From contig NZ_SIHI01000001.1 in the NCBI RefSeq assembly GCF_007859735.1, positions 404,848 through 468,847 of the forward strand: a stretch of DNA of 64,000 nucleotides, in the 5' to 3' direction. Numbering within the stretch: the first letter of the stretch is position 1; each line of letters starts with the position of its first letter. The DNA comes from Thalassoglobus neptunius (GTDB lineage: Bacteria > Planctomycetota > Planctomycetia > Planctomycetales > Planctomycetaceae). This document shows positions 8,717-16,870 of the stretch, piece after piece. The notes under the pieces are model-generated. The model made no database searches. It was not told the origin of the DNA and saw nothing but the letters and a program-made list of their open reading frames with translations. Position numbers and translations under genes: made by a program.

Positions 8717-9364
8717 GTGAATGGAAAACGTCAATTGGTTCAGAGACTAACTACTGTTGGGTTGATTGCCGGAATTCAGGCGCGAAAGAATGACGCCTGG
8801 ATTCGAATGACAACTCTCTTCGGACCGCTGGTTCACAAATGGATTCACAGAACAGGGCTGCAATCTGCTGATGTGGCCGACATCTCGCAGGAAGTCTTTC
8901 AAGCTGCGGTCGAATCAATCGATCGATATAAACACTCGCCGGAGAAACACGGTTCGTTTACCGGGTGGCTGTTCGGGATCACGCGAAACAAGATTCGCGA
9001 TTTCTTTAATCAGACAAAGAATGAGCCGCTCAAAGTCGATAGCAGGATTCTTGAGAACTGTTGGGATCCGAAGTCGATTGTCGAAGACGAAGTTCCGGAG
9101 AGTTCGATCCAGAATGCGGTCGTCGGAAGGGCGCATTCAGCTGCCAAGAGAATTCGAGGCAACTGCGAATTGCACGTTTGGCAGTCTTTCTGGCGTGTTG
9201 TGGTCAACGGAGAATCGGCCGTTGCTGTTTCAAAAGATCTTGAGTTGACCCCCGAAGCAGTCCGGCAAGCTTGTCATCGAACCGTCCGTCGGATTCAGGA
9301 CGAACTCTCCAAACTGGAGAAGGAATTCGAAACTCCCGACACGTTCGCGGATGCACTCGACTGA
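8717..9364 (+). CDS. RNA polymerase sigma factor, ECF type
   Basis: A 215-residue group 4 sigma factor. Region 2 is visible from GPLVHKWIHRTGLQSADVAD through ISQEVFQAA and GSFTGWLFGITRNKIRDFF (-10 recognition and core binding), and region 4 is the C-terminal helix-turn-helix SKDLELTPEAVRQACHRTVR (-35 recognition). Between them is a 60-residue linker longer than in the shortest ECFs. The GTG at 8717 aligns with the usual start of planctomycete sigma factors of this kind. No anti-sigma gene is adjacent: the next gene is ruvA on the other strand, 115 bases away. How it is controlled is therefore unclear; a predicted promoter lies just upstream. Confidence 0.9.
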   Translation: MNGKRQLVQRLTTVGLIAGIQARKNDAWIRMTTLFGPLVHKWIHRTGLQSADVADISQEVFQAAVESIDRYKHSPEKHGSFTGWLFGITRNKIRDFFNQTKNEPLKVDSRILENCWDPKSIVEDEVPESSIQNAVVGRAHSAAKRIRGNCELHVWQSFWRVVVNGESAVAVSKDLELTPEAVRQACHRTVRRIQDELSKLEKEFETPDTFADALD

Positions 9365-9479
9365 CGATTCATACACTCTCGGCGGATGTGCACTCGGTGT
9401 GAGAGCAGCTTCTCTCTTCGAAGATGATCGTATTCGAAAGCGGTCGCACTCAGATTGCGACCTTCGCTTCCGATTCGCG

Positions 9480-10115
9480 TCAATCGTCTTCCGGTCGTTG
9501 TTGGGAGTAAATCTGTTGGAGCAGGTCCTCGACCGATTTGAATTTCTTCTTGGAGCTTTCCGATGCTCGTTCGATTTTCTCTCGAGCGTCCTGTTGCGAG
9601 TGCCCAAGAGCGAGAAGTGCTTGAAAGCCCTCGCTGAGGACATCCTGATCTTCTCTCGGATCTCCATTCTCAGTTTGATCGACGAGCAGTGCGAACTTGG
9701 CCATTTTTCGCCGGAGTTTGGCGACGATCCGTTCCGCGACAGCAGGTCCGATTCCGGGAAGAGTGCTGAGCTGTTTGATGTCCTGTTCTTCAATGGAAGT
9801 GGCCACTTCCTGAACTGGGCGAACCATGGCCTGGAGGGCTTTGCGAACTCCGACTCCGTCGACCTGACAGATCAACTCAAAGAATTCTCGCTCCGCTCGA
9901 TGAAGAAACCCGACCAGCCGGGGAGTGAGGCGACCTTTCTGAGGATTGCCGTCCAGATACTGGATAGTCATCAAGGTCACTTCCTGATCCAGCTTCGTTT
10001 GCAGATGTCGGCGGACGAATTCAGGAATGAGCACCTGATACTCAAACGCCCCGATTTCGATTGCTGCTTCCTGATCGTGCAGGTCGCAAAGTTTCCCGGT
10101 GATCTTCCGAATCAT
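9480..10115 (-). CDS. ruvA: Holliday junction branch migration protein RuvA
   Basis: Tetrameric junction-binding subunit that loads the RuvB motor during recombination repair. The N-terminal OB domain ([20 protein letters not shown]) is followed by helix-hairpin-helix motifs ([14 protein letters not shown] and [19 protein letters not shown]) and, after a flexible acidic linker, the C-terminal RuvB-binding domain ([18 protein letters not shown]). The frame extends 48 bases further upstream, but the ATG at 10115 gives the standard MIRKITG start and has AAGGA about 12 bases before it, making 211 residues. No ruvB or ruvC is seen in the window, so the ruv genes are dispersed here. Confidence 0.95.
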   Translation of the reverse strand: MIRKITGKLCDLHDQEAAIEIGAFEYQVLIPEFVRRHLQTKLDQEVTLMTIQYLDGNPQKGRLTPRLVGFLHRAEREFFELICQVDGVGVRKALQAMVRPVQEVATSIEEQDIKQLSTLPGIGPAVAERIVAKLRRKMAKFALLVDQTENGDPREDQDVLSEGFQALLALGHSQQDAREKIERASESSKKKFKSVEDLLQQIYSQQRPEDD

Positions 10116-10374
10116 TACTGAGTGCCATCCTTGAAGTTCGACGTTCAGGCTGCATGCTTTCACCGGCAGCTTGATTGATTTTGGTGATGAAGTTTAGCAA
10201 GGTTTGTGTGATCTGTCTGTCTCTGAGATTTTCAGAACGAAAAGGACGTGTGGGTTGGAGTGTTGCCGATCAGTCTGCTGTCACGCAGAATGAGAAGGCG
10301 TCGTTCATCTTCGAATCCAATGATTAGTAACAATCAATTTTCGTTCACTCCCTCCTCTCTTCGCTCGGCCAGTT

Positions 10375-12108
10375 TTGAATCTTCCCATCATCGAAAAATC
10401 GGATTCAGTGCTTCCCTCACGCTGGTGGGTTTGGGGCGTTCACGGATTTCGTGTTTTGTTGTTCGCCGCGACGCTCCTTGCAATTCATTTTCATTCGAAA
10501 ACTCGATCGCAATTCACGGAGCCGACGCAGCTGGAAGTCGCCCCCGAACGTCTGACGCAATGGTTTTCAGACGGAGTGATTGGCGAATACGATGCTGAGA
10601 CCGGATTGTTTGACGTGCTCGATGCGTCGGGAGAGGTCGTTGGACATGTGACGATGACTTCTCCGCAGGGAGATCAATCAATCGGGTTTTCCGGGCCGAC
10701 GAATGTTCTCGTGGCGTTGGATCGCGATCTTGAAATTGTCGGGCTGGATGTTCTGCAAAGTCGAGACACTCGCGAACACGTCGACGTTGTGCTCGGTTCC
10801 GAAGAGTACTGGAACCAGTTTTTGGGCACGAAATGGAATGATGTGGCTGAGCTTCCTCGCGTTGATGCGGTGTCCGGAGCTACTTTGACAAGCTACGCAA
10901 TCGCGGAAGCACTGTTCGCTCGGGCAGGGGGGAGTGCACCTCGATTGAAGTTTGATCAATCGCTCGGGTTGGATGATGTCTCGGAACTTTTTCCCGAGGC
11001 AGCGACTTTGACTGCTCGAGAGGATCAGAGTTCACGCTGGGACATTCGAAATGATGCTGGCGAACTCATCGGCGAGGTTGTGAGTACTTCTCGCTTTGCC
11101 GAGTCAGTGATCGGTTATCAAGGTCCTTCGCAGACGCTCATCGCACTTGATCCAAATGGATTGGTTATTCGATTCGTGTTGCATGACAGCTACGACAATG
11201 AGCCGTACACGTCATATCTCAACGACGACTGGTCGTTTCCGGAACTCTTCTCGGGAATGACACTGGAGCAAGTGAGTAGCTATGACCTTGAAGCGGAAGG
11301 TGTGGAGGGAGTGAGTGGGGCGACGTGGACGAGTATGGCTGTTGCACGGGGGATTATTGAAACAGCGAGCCAACTCGAACGGCTCAAGCACGAATCGAGT
11401 GTTCCCTCAGAATCCCGATCAGAATGGGGAATTTCTGCGCGAGACTTGTGGACATTGGGATTTCTGGTCGTCGGAACTGGTTTGGCATTTTCGCCGCTTC
11501 GAGGGAACGGCTGGATTCGTGTCGTTTATCAGATTTGTCTGGTGGTCTATCTCGGTTTTATCAATGGAGATCTCCTCTCTCAGGCGATGCTCGTCGGGTG
11601 GGTTCGACATGGGCTTCCCGGAATCTCAGCCGCCCGCTTGATCGTCATGGCAGGAATTGCGTTTTCTGTCCCGATTCTGACGAAGAGGAATGTGTACTGC
11701 TCTCATCTGTGTGCGTATGGAGCGATTCAGCAACTGGTGAAAAATCGCTTGCCTTGGCAGATTTCCATCAAGAAGGGATTTCGCTCGTGGGTCCGATTTC
11801 TGCCGGGAGTTCTGTTGGCTTGGGTGGCGATTGTGACGCTCTTCGACTGGCCCTTCAGTCTGGTCGATATTGAACCGTTCGATGCATTCGTTTTTCAGAT
11901 CGCGGGAACGGCAACAATTGCCGTTTTTGTCGGTGGGCTGATTGCTTCTTTATTTGTTCCGATGGCTTATTGCCGGTATGGGTGTCCGACTGGAGGATTG
12001 ATTGAATATTTTCGCAGAAGCCGGAGAAGTGATCGTCTCGGCTGGGGAGATCTGCTTTCCGTGGCTGTTTTCCTGTTTGCAGTCAGCCTGCTGATCTCAG
12101 ACGGGTAA
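10375..12108 (+). CDS. Membrane protein with two FMN-binding domains and a NosR/NapH-like CX3C domain
   Basis: A 577-residue membrane electron-transfer candidate. After a first transmembrane helix (about residues 21-38) come two FMN-binding domains of RnfG/NqrC type, each with the ApbE target motif: DAVSGATLTS (Thr170) and EGVSGATWTS (Thr317). A multi-helix domain follows (about 355-575) with YCSHLCAYGA (Cys442, Cys446) and YCRYGCPTGG (Cys533, Cys537), the paired CX3CxxG motifs of NosR/NapH. No 4Fe-4S ferredoxin module follows. By family knowledge the FMNs are covalently bound outside the cytoplasm and pass electrons through the membrane; donor and acceptor are unknown. No nos or rnf genes are nearby; apbE lies at 62500-63588. 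The TTG start at 10375 is the first available and lacks a clear Shine-Dalgarno; a GTG 33 bases later is an alternative. Confidence 0.88.
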   Translation: MNLPIIEKSDSVLPSRWWVWGVHGFRVLLFAATLLAIHFHSKTRSQFTEPTQLEVAPERLTQWFSDGVIGEYDAETGLFDVLDASGEVVGHVTMTSPQGDQSIGFSGPTNVLVALDRDLEIVGLDVLQSRDTREHVDVVLGSEEYWNQFLGTKWNDVAELPRVDAVSGATLTSYAIAEALFARAGGSAPRLKFDQSLGLDDVSELFPEAATLTAREDQSSRWDIRNDAGELIGEVVSTSRFAESVIGYQGPSQTLIALDPNGLVIRFVLHDSYDNEPYTSYLNDDWSFPELFSGMTLEQVSSYDLEAEGVEGVSGATWTSMAVARGIIETASQLERLKHESSVPSESRSEWGISARDLWTLGFLVVGTGLAFSPLRGNGWIRVVYQICLVVYLGFINGDLLSQAMLVGWVRHGLPGISAARLIVMAGIAFSVPILTKRNVYCSHLCAYGAIQQLVKNRLPWQISIKKGFRSWVRFLPGVLLAWVAIVTLFDWPFSLVDIEPFDAFVFQIAGTATIAVFVGGLIASLFVPMAYCRYGCPTGGLIEYFRRSRRSDRLGWGDLLSVAVFLFAVSLLISDG

Positions 12109-12291
12109 ATTCTTTCGTTTCAGTCACTCACGCAATGCGGTTCGAAACGCTGTTTGAGCTGTAATCTTTTTGAAAACAGGGGCTTACGGTGTTTGAGAAT
12201 TCCTCTTGGTGAAAAACCGGGGGCCGAGCTAAACTCTCGGCGCGTTATCGTCCTTCCCCATGCGTAGTCACGCACAACCGACAACTCGGTC

Positions 12292-12762
12292 ATGTTTTCC
12301 CCTCCAACACACTCTCTGAAACCGACACCCGCGTCGCCGTGCAATCGACTGGCGATCCTGGGATTGTGTCTCATTGCGTCGCTTTGGAGTTCGGGGTGTG
12401 TCAGTCGTCGGATGACAATTCGCTCGAACCCTCCGGGAGCCTTGGTCGAAGTTGACGGGAAACGTATCGGGTTGACTCCCGTTTCGATGGACTTTGACTA
12501 CTACGGAACGCACGAAATTTCGCTCTCTGCTCCGGGCTATGAGACGATGCGTATTCATCAGCCGGTTGAAGCTCCGTTAGGGCAACGTGTTCCGATTGAC
12601 TTCTTTACGAACCACTTCCTGTTCGGGCATGTCACGGATCGGCACGATTTCACCTACAATCTGGCACGTCGTCGAGAACCGATCGATGAGGAACTCAATC
12701 TGATCGATCGCGGACGAAATTTCCGTTCACAAGCTCAAATCGGCGGTGTCGCTCAGCCGTAG
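12292..12762 (+). CDS. PEGA-domain lipoprotein
   Basis: A 156-residue exported lipoprotein. The N-terminal hydrophobic segment ends in a lipobox, LWSSGC, with the lipidated Cys at 36. It is followed by one PEGA domain (SNPPGALVEVDGKRIGLTPV, then HEISLSAPGYE), a small beta-sandwich often found in surface proteins and thought to bind cell wall or partner proteins. The C-terminal 50 residues are charged with no known motif. The ATG at 12292 is used; no strong Shine-Dalgarno is seen. A 183-base gap with no recognised terminator separates it from the FMN/NosR-like gene, so co-transcription is possible. Confidence 0.85.
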   Translation: MFSPPTHSLKPTPASPCNRLAILGLCLIASLWSSGCVSRRMTIRSNPPGALVEVDGKRIGLTPVSMDFDYYGTHEISLSAPGYETMRIHQPVEAPLGQRVPIDFFTNHFLFGHVTDRHDFTYNLARRREPIDEELNLIDRGRNFRSQAQIGGVAQP

Positions 12763-12844
12763 TTCTTCGCACGGCATCCGGGGATTCGTCTGAGAAGTTC
12801 AGAGGCTTCATTCATCTTCAGTGGGTCTGTCTTTGTTATCTTTC

Positions 12845-12903
12845 GATGAATGCTGCGCTTCCTCGTGTGAATCTCTTCAAACCAGAATTGAAGATGCTCT
12901 AAT
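12845..12903. repeat. Dispersed intergenic repeat, partial copy D
   Basis: Contains TCGATGAATGCTGCGCTTCC and TCGTGTGAATC, matching the second half of the copy at 55459-55560 (TCGATGAACGTTGCGCTTGC), and ends GAAGATGCTCTAATT, the same right end as the copy at 4258-4362. The left half is too diverged to place with confidence. It lies 3' of the PEGA gene. Confidence 0.55.
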
Positions 12904-13012
12904 TGTTGTGGCCAGACTTTCGGATTGAAGAATCCGGTCTCGCACGGATGCTTGCCGCATCGACCTTCTCGCCAGAGTTCAAACGAAAACAATCTTGTTC
13001 AAGGAAAGCAGA

Positions 13013-14008
13013 ATGGCCCGCGTTCGACAGGTTCAGGTGATTGCACATCGTGGAGCGTCCGGGTATCTGCCTGAGCATACACTTGAAGCGAAAGCCATGG
13101 CCTATGCCATGGGGGCCGACTATCTGGAGCAGGATGTCGTTCTCTCGAAAGACAACATTCCGGTTGTGCTGCATGATATTCACCTCGATACCGTCACCGA
13201 CGTTGCCGAGCGATTCCCCGATCGAAAACGTTCCGATGGTCGTTTCTATGCGATCGATTTCCTGGCGGAAGAAATTCAATCGCTCCGCGCTTCTGAGCGG
13301 TTTCACCATAAAACCGGGAAAGCTATTTTCTCCGGGCGGTTTCCTCCTCACACCGGAACATTTCAAGTCCCAACGCTTGCCGATGAAATCGAACTGATTC
13401 AAGGATTAAACAAGAGCACAGGGCGGAATGTCGCGATTTATCCTGAGCTCAAACAACCGGAATTCCATCACGAAGAAGGAAGAGACCTTTCGAAAGTTGT
13501 CCTCGATGAACTCGCCAGATTCGGCTACACCTCGAAGTCATCGCCCGTCATTGTTCAATGCTTCGACGAAATGGAACTCAGGCGAGTGCGAGAGGACCTC
13601 AATTGTGAACTGACGCTTGTTCAATTGTTCTCCGCTGCAAAATGGATGACTCAGAGAGATGCAGTCGATGAACGTCGAAAGCGGCTAGCTGTCGTCGCTG
13701 AATACGCGGATGGAATTGGTCCATCGATCGATGCCATTTTCCTCGAAGATCCACTCGGCGGTGTTCCGATCAGTTCGAGTTTGGTTGTCGATGCTCACGC
13801 GGCGGACTTGATTGTCCATCCCTGGACGTTTCGCGCGGACGCGTTTCCGTCGATGTTCCAGTCGTTCGCCCAATTGCATCAGGCAGCAGTTCTGGCGGGC
13901 ATTGATGGTGTGTTCAGTGATTTCCCCGATCAGAGTGTGATGTACTTTGAGAACCTTGCCGCTGAGAAAGGTCGCTGTACAAGAATGGCCGAAGCCACTG
14001 CACCTTGA
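13013..14008 (+). CDS. glpQ: Glycerophosphodiester phosphodiesterase, GlpQ type, without signal peptide
   Basis: Hydrolyses glycerophosphodiesters to glycerol-3-phosphate plus an alcohol. The N-terminus VIAHRGASGYLPEHTLEAKA, then YLEQDVV and VVLHD, hold the catalytic His12 and His54 and the metal ligands Glu39 and Asp41; FPDRKRSDGRFYAIDFLAEE and IYPELKQPEFHHEEG are strongly like proteobacterial GlpQ. The family is usually periplasmic, but here the protein begins directly with MARVRQVQVIAHRG and has no signal sequence. The ATG at 13013 is chosen because AAGGAAA lies just before it; a TTG 18 bases upstream adds only six polar residues and no signal peptide. The unusual close likeness to proteobacterial GlpQ hints at transfer, but this is by eye. 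Confidence 0.93.
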   Translation: MARVRQVQVIAHRGASGYLPEHTLEAKAMAYAMGADYLEQDVVLSKDNIPVVLHDIHLDTVTDVAERFPDRKRSDGRFYAIDFLAEEIQSLRASERFHHKTGKAIFSGRFPPHTGTFQVPTLADEIELIQGLNKSTGRNVAIYPELKQPEFHHEEGRDLSKVVLDELARFGYTSKSSPVIVQCFDEMELRRVREDLNCELTLVQLFSAAKWMTQRDAVDERRKRLAVVAEYADGIGPSIDAIFLEDPLGGVPISSSLVVDAHAADLIVHPWTFRADAFPSMFQSFAQLHQAAVLAGIDGVFSDFPDQSVMYFENLAAEKGRCTRMAEATAP

Positions 14009-14060
14009 TTGATCATCAAAGTGAGTGGCTCCTGACGAAGCGAAACTCGCACGAAGTGAT

Positions 14061-15278
14061 TTACTCAGCCGGGATCATTCTCACGCAAACCGGAGTCGGA
14101 ACATTCACGACATTGCCTGTCGGTTCGAGTGAGCCGTCCTCTTGACTGATGCGGAAGACGACGATTGTGTCCGAGTTTTGGTTGGCTGCAAGAAGAAACG
14201 TTCCGGTGGGATCGATTCCAAAGTTTCTTGGAATTTCTCCCTGTGTCGATGTGTGTCCGATGGGCTCAATCGTTCCGTCGTCTTGAATGCGGAACCCAGC
14301 GATGCTGTTGTGGCCACGATTCGAGACATAAACAAACTTGCCGGATGGATGGACGAGAGTTTCGGCCGTGGAATTTCCTTCGAACTCTCCTTCATCCGGC
14401 AGCGTCGATTTCGTCATCAGCGGTGACAGTTCTCCACTTTCGGGATCATACGAATAAGCTGTGAGTGACGAACTCAGCTCGTTATTGCTGTAAGCGTAAT
14501 TGCCGTTTGGATGAAAACAGAAATGTCGTGGCCCATCACCCGGTTTGGTGCTGACCGAAGGTGGCGAGTTCGGCGAAAGCGTTCCCGTTTCCGGATTGAG
14601 CTGATAGACGAGGAGTTTGTCGAGCCCAAGGTCAGCGACGACAACACGCTTGTTGTTTGCGTCGATGTTCGCCGAGTGGGCATGAGGAGCTTCCTGTCGT
14701 CGGGGATTGATGCTGGACCCGATGTGTCCAATAAATGACGTGATTGCATCGAGCGATCCATCTTCCAGAATCGGCAAGCTCGCGACGCTTCCGCCTCCAT
14801 AATTGGCGACGACCAGACAGCTCCCGGTCTTGTCGACAACCAGATGACAGGGCCCCGCTCCACCGGTGAGTTGGTTGTTCAGCTTGGTTAAGTCACCCGT
14901 TTCGGAGTCCAGCTTGAAGGAGGTCACTCCCCCCACTTTCTGGCCACGTGGGCCGGGCAGATCGCTGACTTCGTTGACGCAGTACAGAAATTGATGATCC
15001 GGACTGATCGCGACAAATGATGGATTGGCCAGTTCGGCGGCGAGTTTTGGTTCGCTGGGCTTGCCTGTCTCCATGTCGAGAGTGAACGTGTAAATTCCCT
15101 GGCTGTCACCGCGTGTATACGTTCCGACATAGACGCGCATTGGTGAGCTCTCCTGAGCGGCAGCGACGGATGGCAAAAGGCAGCAACTCAGGATGAGGCT
15201 GGCGATGACTGGCTTGCCCCATCGGTGTTGGAAACAAAGTCTGGCCACGGATTGAGGATGACGTTCGATTCGCTGCAT
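14061..15278 (-). CDS. Secreted lactonase-family beta-propeller protein
   Basis: A 405-residue exported protein of the 6-phosphogluconolactonase-like (Pgl, seven-bladed propeller) family. After a signal peptide (about residues 22-41, ending VAAAQ) come repeated blade motifs: MRVYVGTYTRGDSQGIYTF, NPSFVAISPDHQFLYCVNE, GPCHLVVDKTGSCLVVANYG, GDGPRHFCFHPNGNYAYSNN and IPRNFGIDPTGTFLLAANQN. The last two carry the usual conserved His/Arg of this family. AAGGAG five bases before the ATG makes the start secure. Cytosolic relatives open 6-phosphogluconolactone; an exported version more likely acts on an external lactone or sugar acid. It is convergent with the glpQ-like gene and divergent from the next gene. 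Confidence 0.88.
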   Translation of the reverse strand: MQRIERHPQSVARLCFQHRWGKPVIASLILSCCLLPSVAAAQESSPMRVYVGTYTRGDSQGIYTFTLDMETGKPSEPKLAAELANPSFVAISPDHQFLYCVNEVSDLPGPRGQKVGGVTSFKLDSETGDLTKLNNQLTGGAGPCHLVVDKTGSCLVVANYGGGSVASLPILEDGSLDAITSFIGHIGSSINPRRQEAPHAHSANIDANNKRVVVADLGLDKLLVYQLNPETGTLSPNSPPSVSTKPGDGPRHFCFHPNGNYAYSNNELSSSLTAYSYDPESGELSPLMTKSTLPDEGEFEGNSTAETLVHPSGKFVYVSNRGHNSIAGFRIQDDGTIEPIGHTSTQGEIPRNFGIDPTGTFLLAANQNSDTIVVFRISQEDGSLEPTGNVVNVPTPVCVRMIPAE

Positions 15279-15491
15279 GCGAACTCCTTCGTTATGGAGG
15301 TAGAAAAAACGCGTGCTTGGAGAAAATCAGTTGTTGCCATCTGACACAATTCTCAGCCTCTGTTCAATGCAGTGGCCAAGTCGGGGAGCTACAATTCCGA
15401 CCGTCGGTTTTGATTGGCAAAAAGGTGATTGTCTAATTTTCAGATGGCTCAGGCTGGATTCCCTTTGCAGAAATTGAAAGAGGTCGCGGAT

Positions 15492-16454
15492 ATGAAAATG
15501 ACACGTCGGACATGCTTGACTGGCTTGAGCGGAATCGCCGCAGCCGGATTAGTGTCATCGCCGGGAACTGTTCACAGCCACGAGACGACATCAGAGAAGA
15601 AAATTCGCTTTTGCCTGAATACCAGTACGATTCGAGGACAAAAACTGCCGCTGGAAGAGGAAGTCGACCTTGTTTCTGAAACGGGTTACGACGGCATCGA
15701 GCCATGGATTCGGGAAATCGAAACCTATCAGCAGTCAGGCAAGTCTCTGTCCGACTTGAAGAAGAAAATTGCTGACAAAGGGCTTCAAGTAGAGAGTGCG
15801 ATCGGGTTTGCTCGGTGGATCGTCGACGATGCCGGAGAACGCGAAAAGGGGCTTGAGCAGATGAAGCGTGATATGGAACTGGTCAGTTCCATTGGCGGAA
15901 CGCGCATTGCGGCACCTCCAGTCGGGATGCACGGACAAGATTCCGCCGCCCTCGATCTCTTCGCAGCTGCGGAACGATATGCGGTTCTTCTCGAATTGGG
16001 GCGAGAGATGGGTGTGACTCCGCAAGTGGAAATTTGGGGGCCGTCCCGAAATCTCTCTCGATTGGGAGAGGCGGTCTTCGTCGCAGTCGAAAGTGGAGAT
16101 CAGGATGCGTGTGTCCTGCCGGATGTCTATCACATCTTCCGTGGGGGCTCAGATTTTGAGGGCTTGAGTTTACTCAACGGTTCGGCGATTCACTGCTTTC
16201 ACTTCAATGACTATCCCGCAACACCGGACCGGGAGAAGCTGGGAGACGGAGACCGGGTTTACCCCGGAGACGGTGTGGCTCCGTGGCAGCAGCTCGTTGA
16301 CATTCTCGATCACATCGGGTTTGCAGGAGCCGTCTCGCTGGAATTGTTCAATAAGAGCTATTGGGCGGAAGATCCACGACAGGTTCTTCAAACCGGATTG
16401 AGCAAAATGAAAGCAGTTTTCCAATCACATTCTCATTCGGAATCCGCCTCGTAA
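15492..16454 (+). CDS. Tat-exported sugar phosphate isomerase/epimerase-like TIM barrel protein
   Basis: The third xylose isomerase-like barrel of the window, 320 residues. The start at 15492 places a twin-arginine motif (TRRTCLTGLSG) at the N-terminus followed by a hydrophobic segment ending near residue 32, and is preceded by GAGG at about 8 bases; a longer frame to 15429 has no Shine-Dalgarno and would bury the Tat signal. Barrel strands include LVSETGYDGIEPWI, QVEIWGPSRNL, VLPDVYHIFRGGSDF, IHCFHFNDYPA and AVSLELFN, with the family's Glu/Asp/His metal ligands. The preceding gene is a divergent exported lactonase-type protein, so both may handle sugar acids outside the cytoplasm. Substrate unknown. 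Confidence 0.87.
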   Translation: MKMTRRTCLTGLSGIAAAGLVSSPGTVHSHETTSEKKIRFCLNTSTIRGQKLPLEEEVDLVSETGYDGIEPWIREIETYQQSGKSLSDLKKKIADKGLQVESAIGFARWIVDDAGEREKGLEQMKRDMELVSSIGGTRIAAPPVGMHGQDSAALDLFAAAERYAVLLELGREMGVTPQVEIWGPSRNLSRLGEAVFVAVESGDQDACVLPDVYHIFRGGSDFEGLSLLNGSAIHCFHFNDYPATPDREKLGDGDRVYPGDGVAPWQQLVDILDHIGFAGAVSLELFNKSYWAEDPRQVLQTGLSKMKAVFQSHSHSESAS

Positions 16455-16528
16455 TTGCGGTCTCGTTCGATTCAGACATGTGACTGCCTTCCGAATGAAA
16501 TGCGATTTTACGTGAGAGATGGAGTGGG

Positions 16529-16735
16529 ATGAACATTCCTGTGACATTGCCAACGCTCTGTCACACCTGCAGTCATTTACGGATTGTGGTGTCCGGATCC
16601 GGTTCGCGATTTTACTTGTGCGAAAACTCCCAACGGGACAAAAAATTTCCGCGCTACCCTCGTCAACCGGTTCTCGAATGCGATGGCTGCACGTCCGTTT
16701 CCGACTCCGCAGAACAGAAACGTTTGAACGGATGA
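16529..16735 (+). CDS. Small conserved four-to-five-cysteine protein
   Basis: A 68-residue protein with the pattern LCHTCSH, SGSRFYLCENSQRDKKFPRY and PRQPVLECDGC. The spaced CxxC plus single Cys residues suggest a small metal-binding (zinc-ribbon-like) fold. I recognise this pattern as recurring in small uncharacterised bacterial proteins but know no function. GGAG six bases before the ATG supports translation. It stands alone between the isomerase-like gene and the HEAT/TPR gene, 74 bases after the former. Confidence 0.75.
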   Translation: MNIPVTLPTLCHTCSHLRIVVSGSGSRFYLCENSQRDKKFPRYPRQPVLECDGCTSVSDSAEQKRLNG

Positions 16736-16808
16736 TCGCGTGTTTCTGAGAGGAGATCTCGGCGACTTGGGCAATCGACGAGAAATTCGCGCAGAAATTT
16801 TCGATCCT

Positions 16809-16833
16809 TCTGGTCTACAATACTGAGACCAGA
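16809..16833. promoter_or_regulatory. Inverted repeat overlapping a possible -10 box upstream of the HEAT/TPR gene
   Basis: TCTGGTCT (16809-16816) and AGACCAGA (16826-16833) are perfect 8-bp inverted copies around 9 bases. TACAAT at 16816-16821 could be a -10 element, so the palindrome could be an operator. It ends 37 bases before the ATG at 16871. No good -35 was found. Confidence 0.35.
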
Positions 16834-16870
16834 CTTCCTCTCAGATTCTTGACCAGTCGATGTGGTGTTA

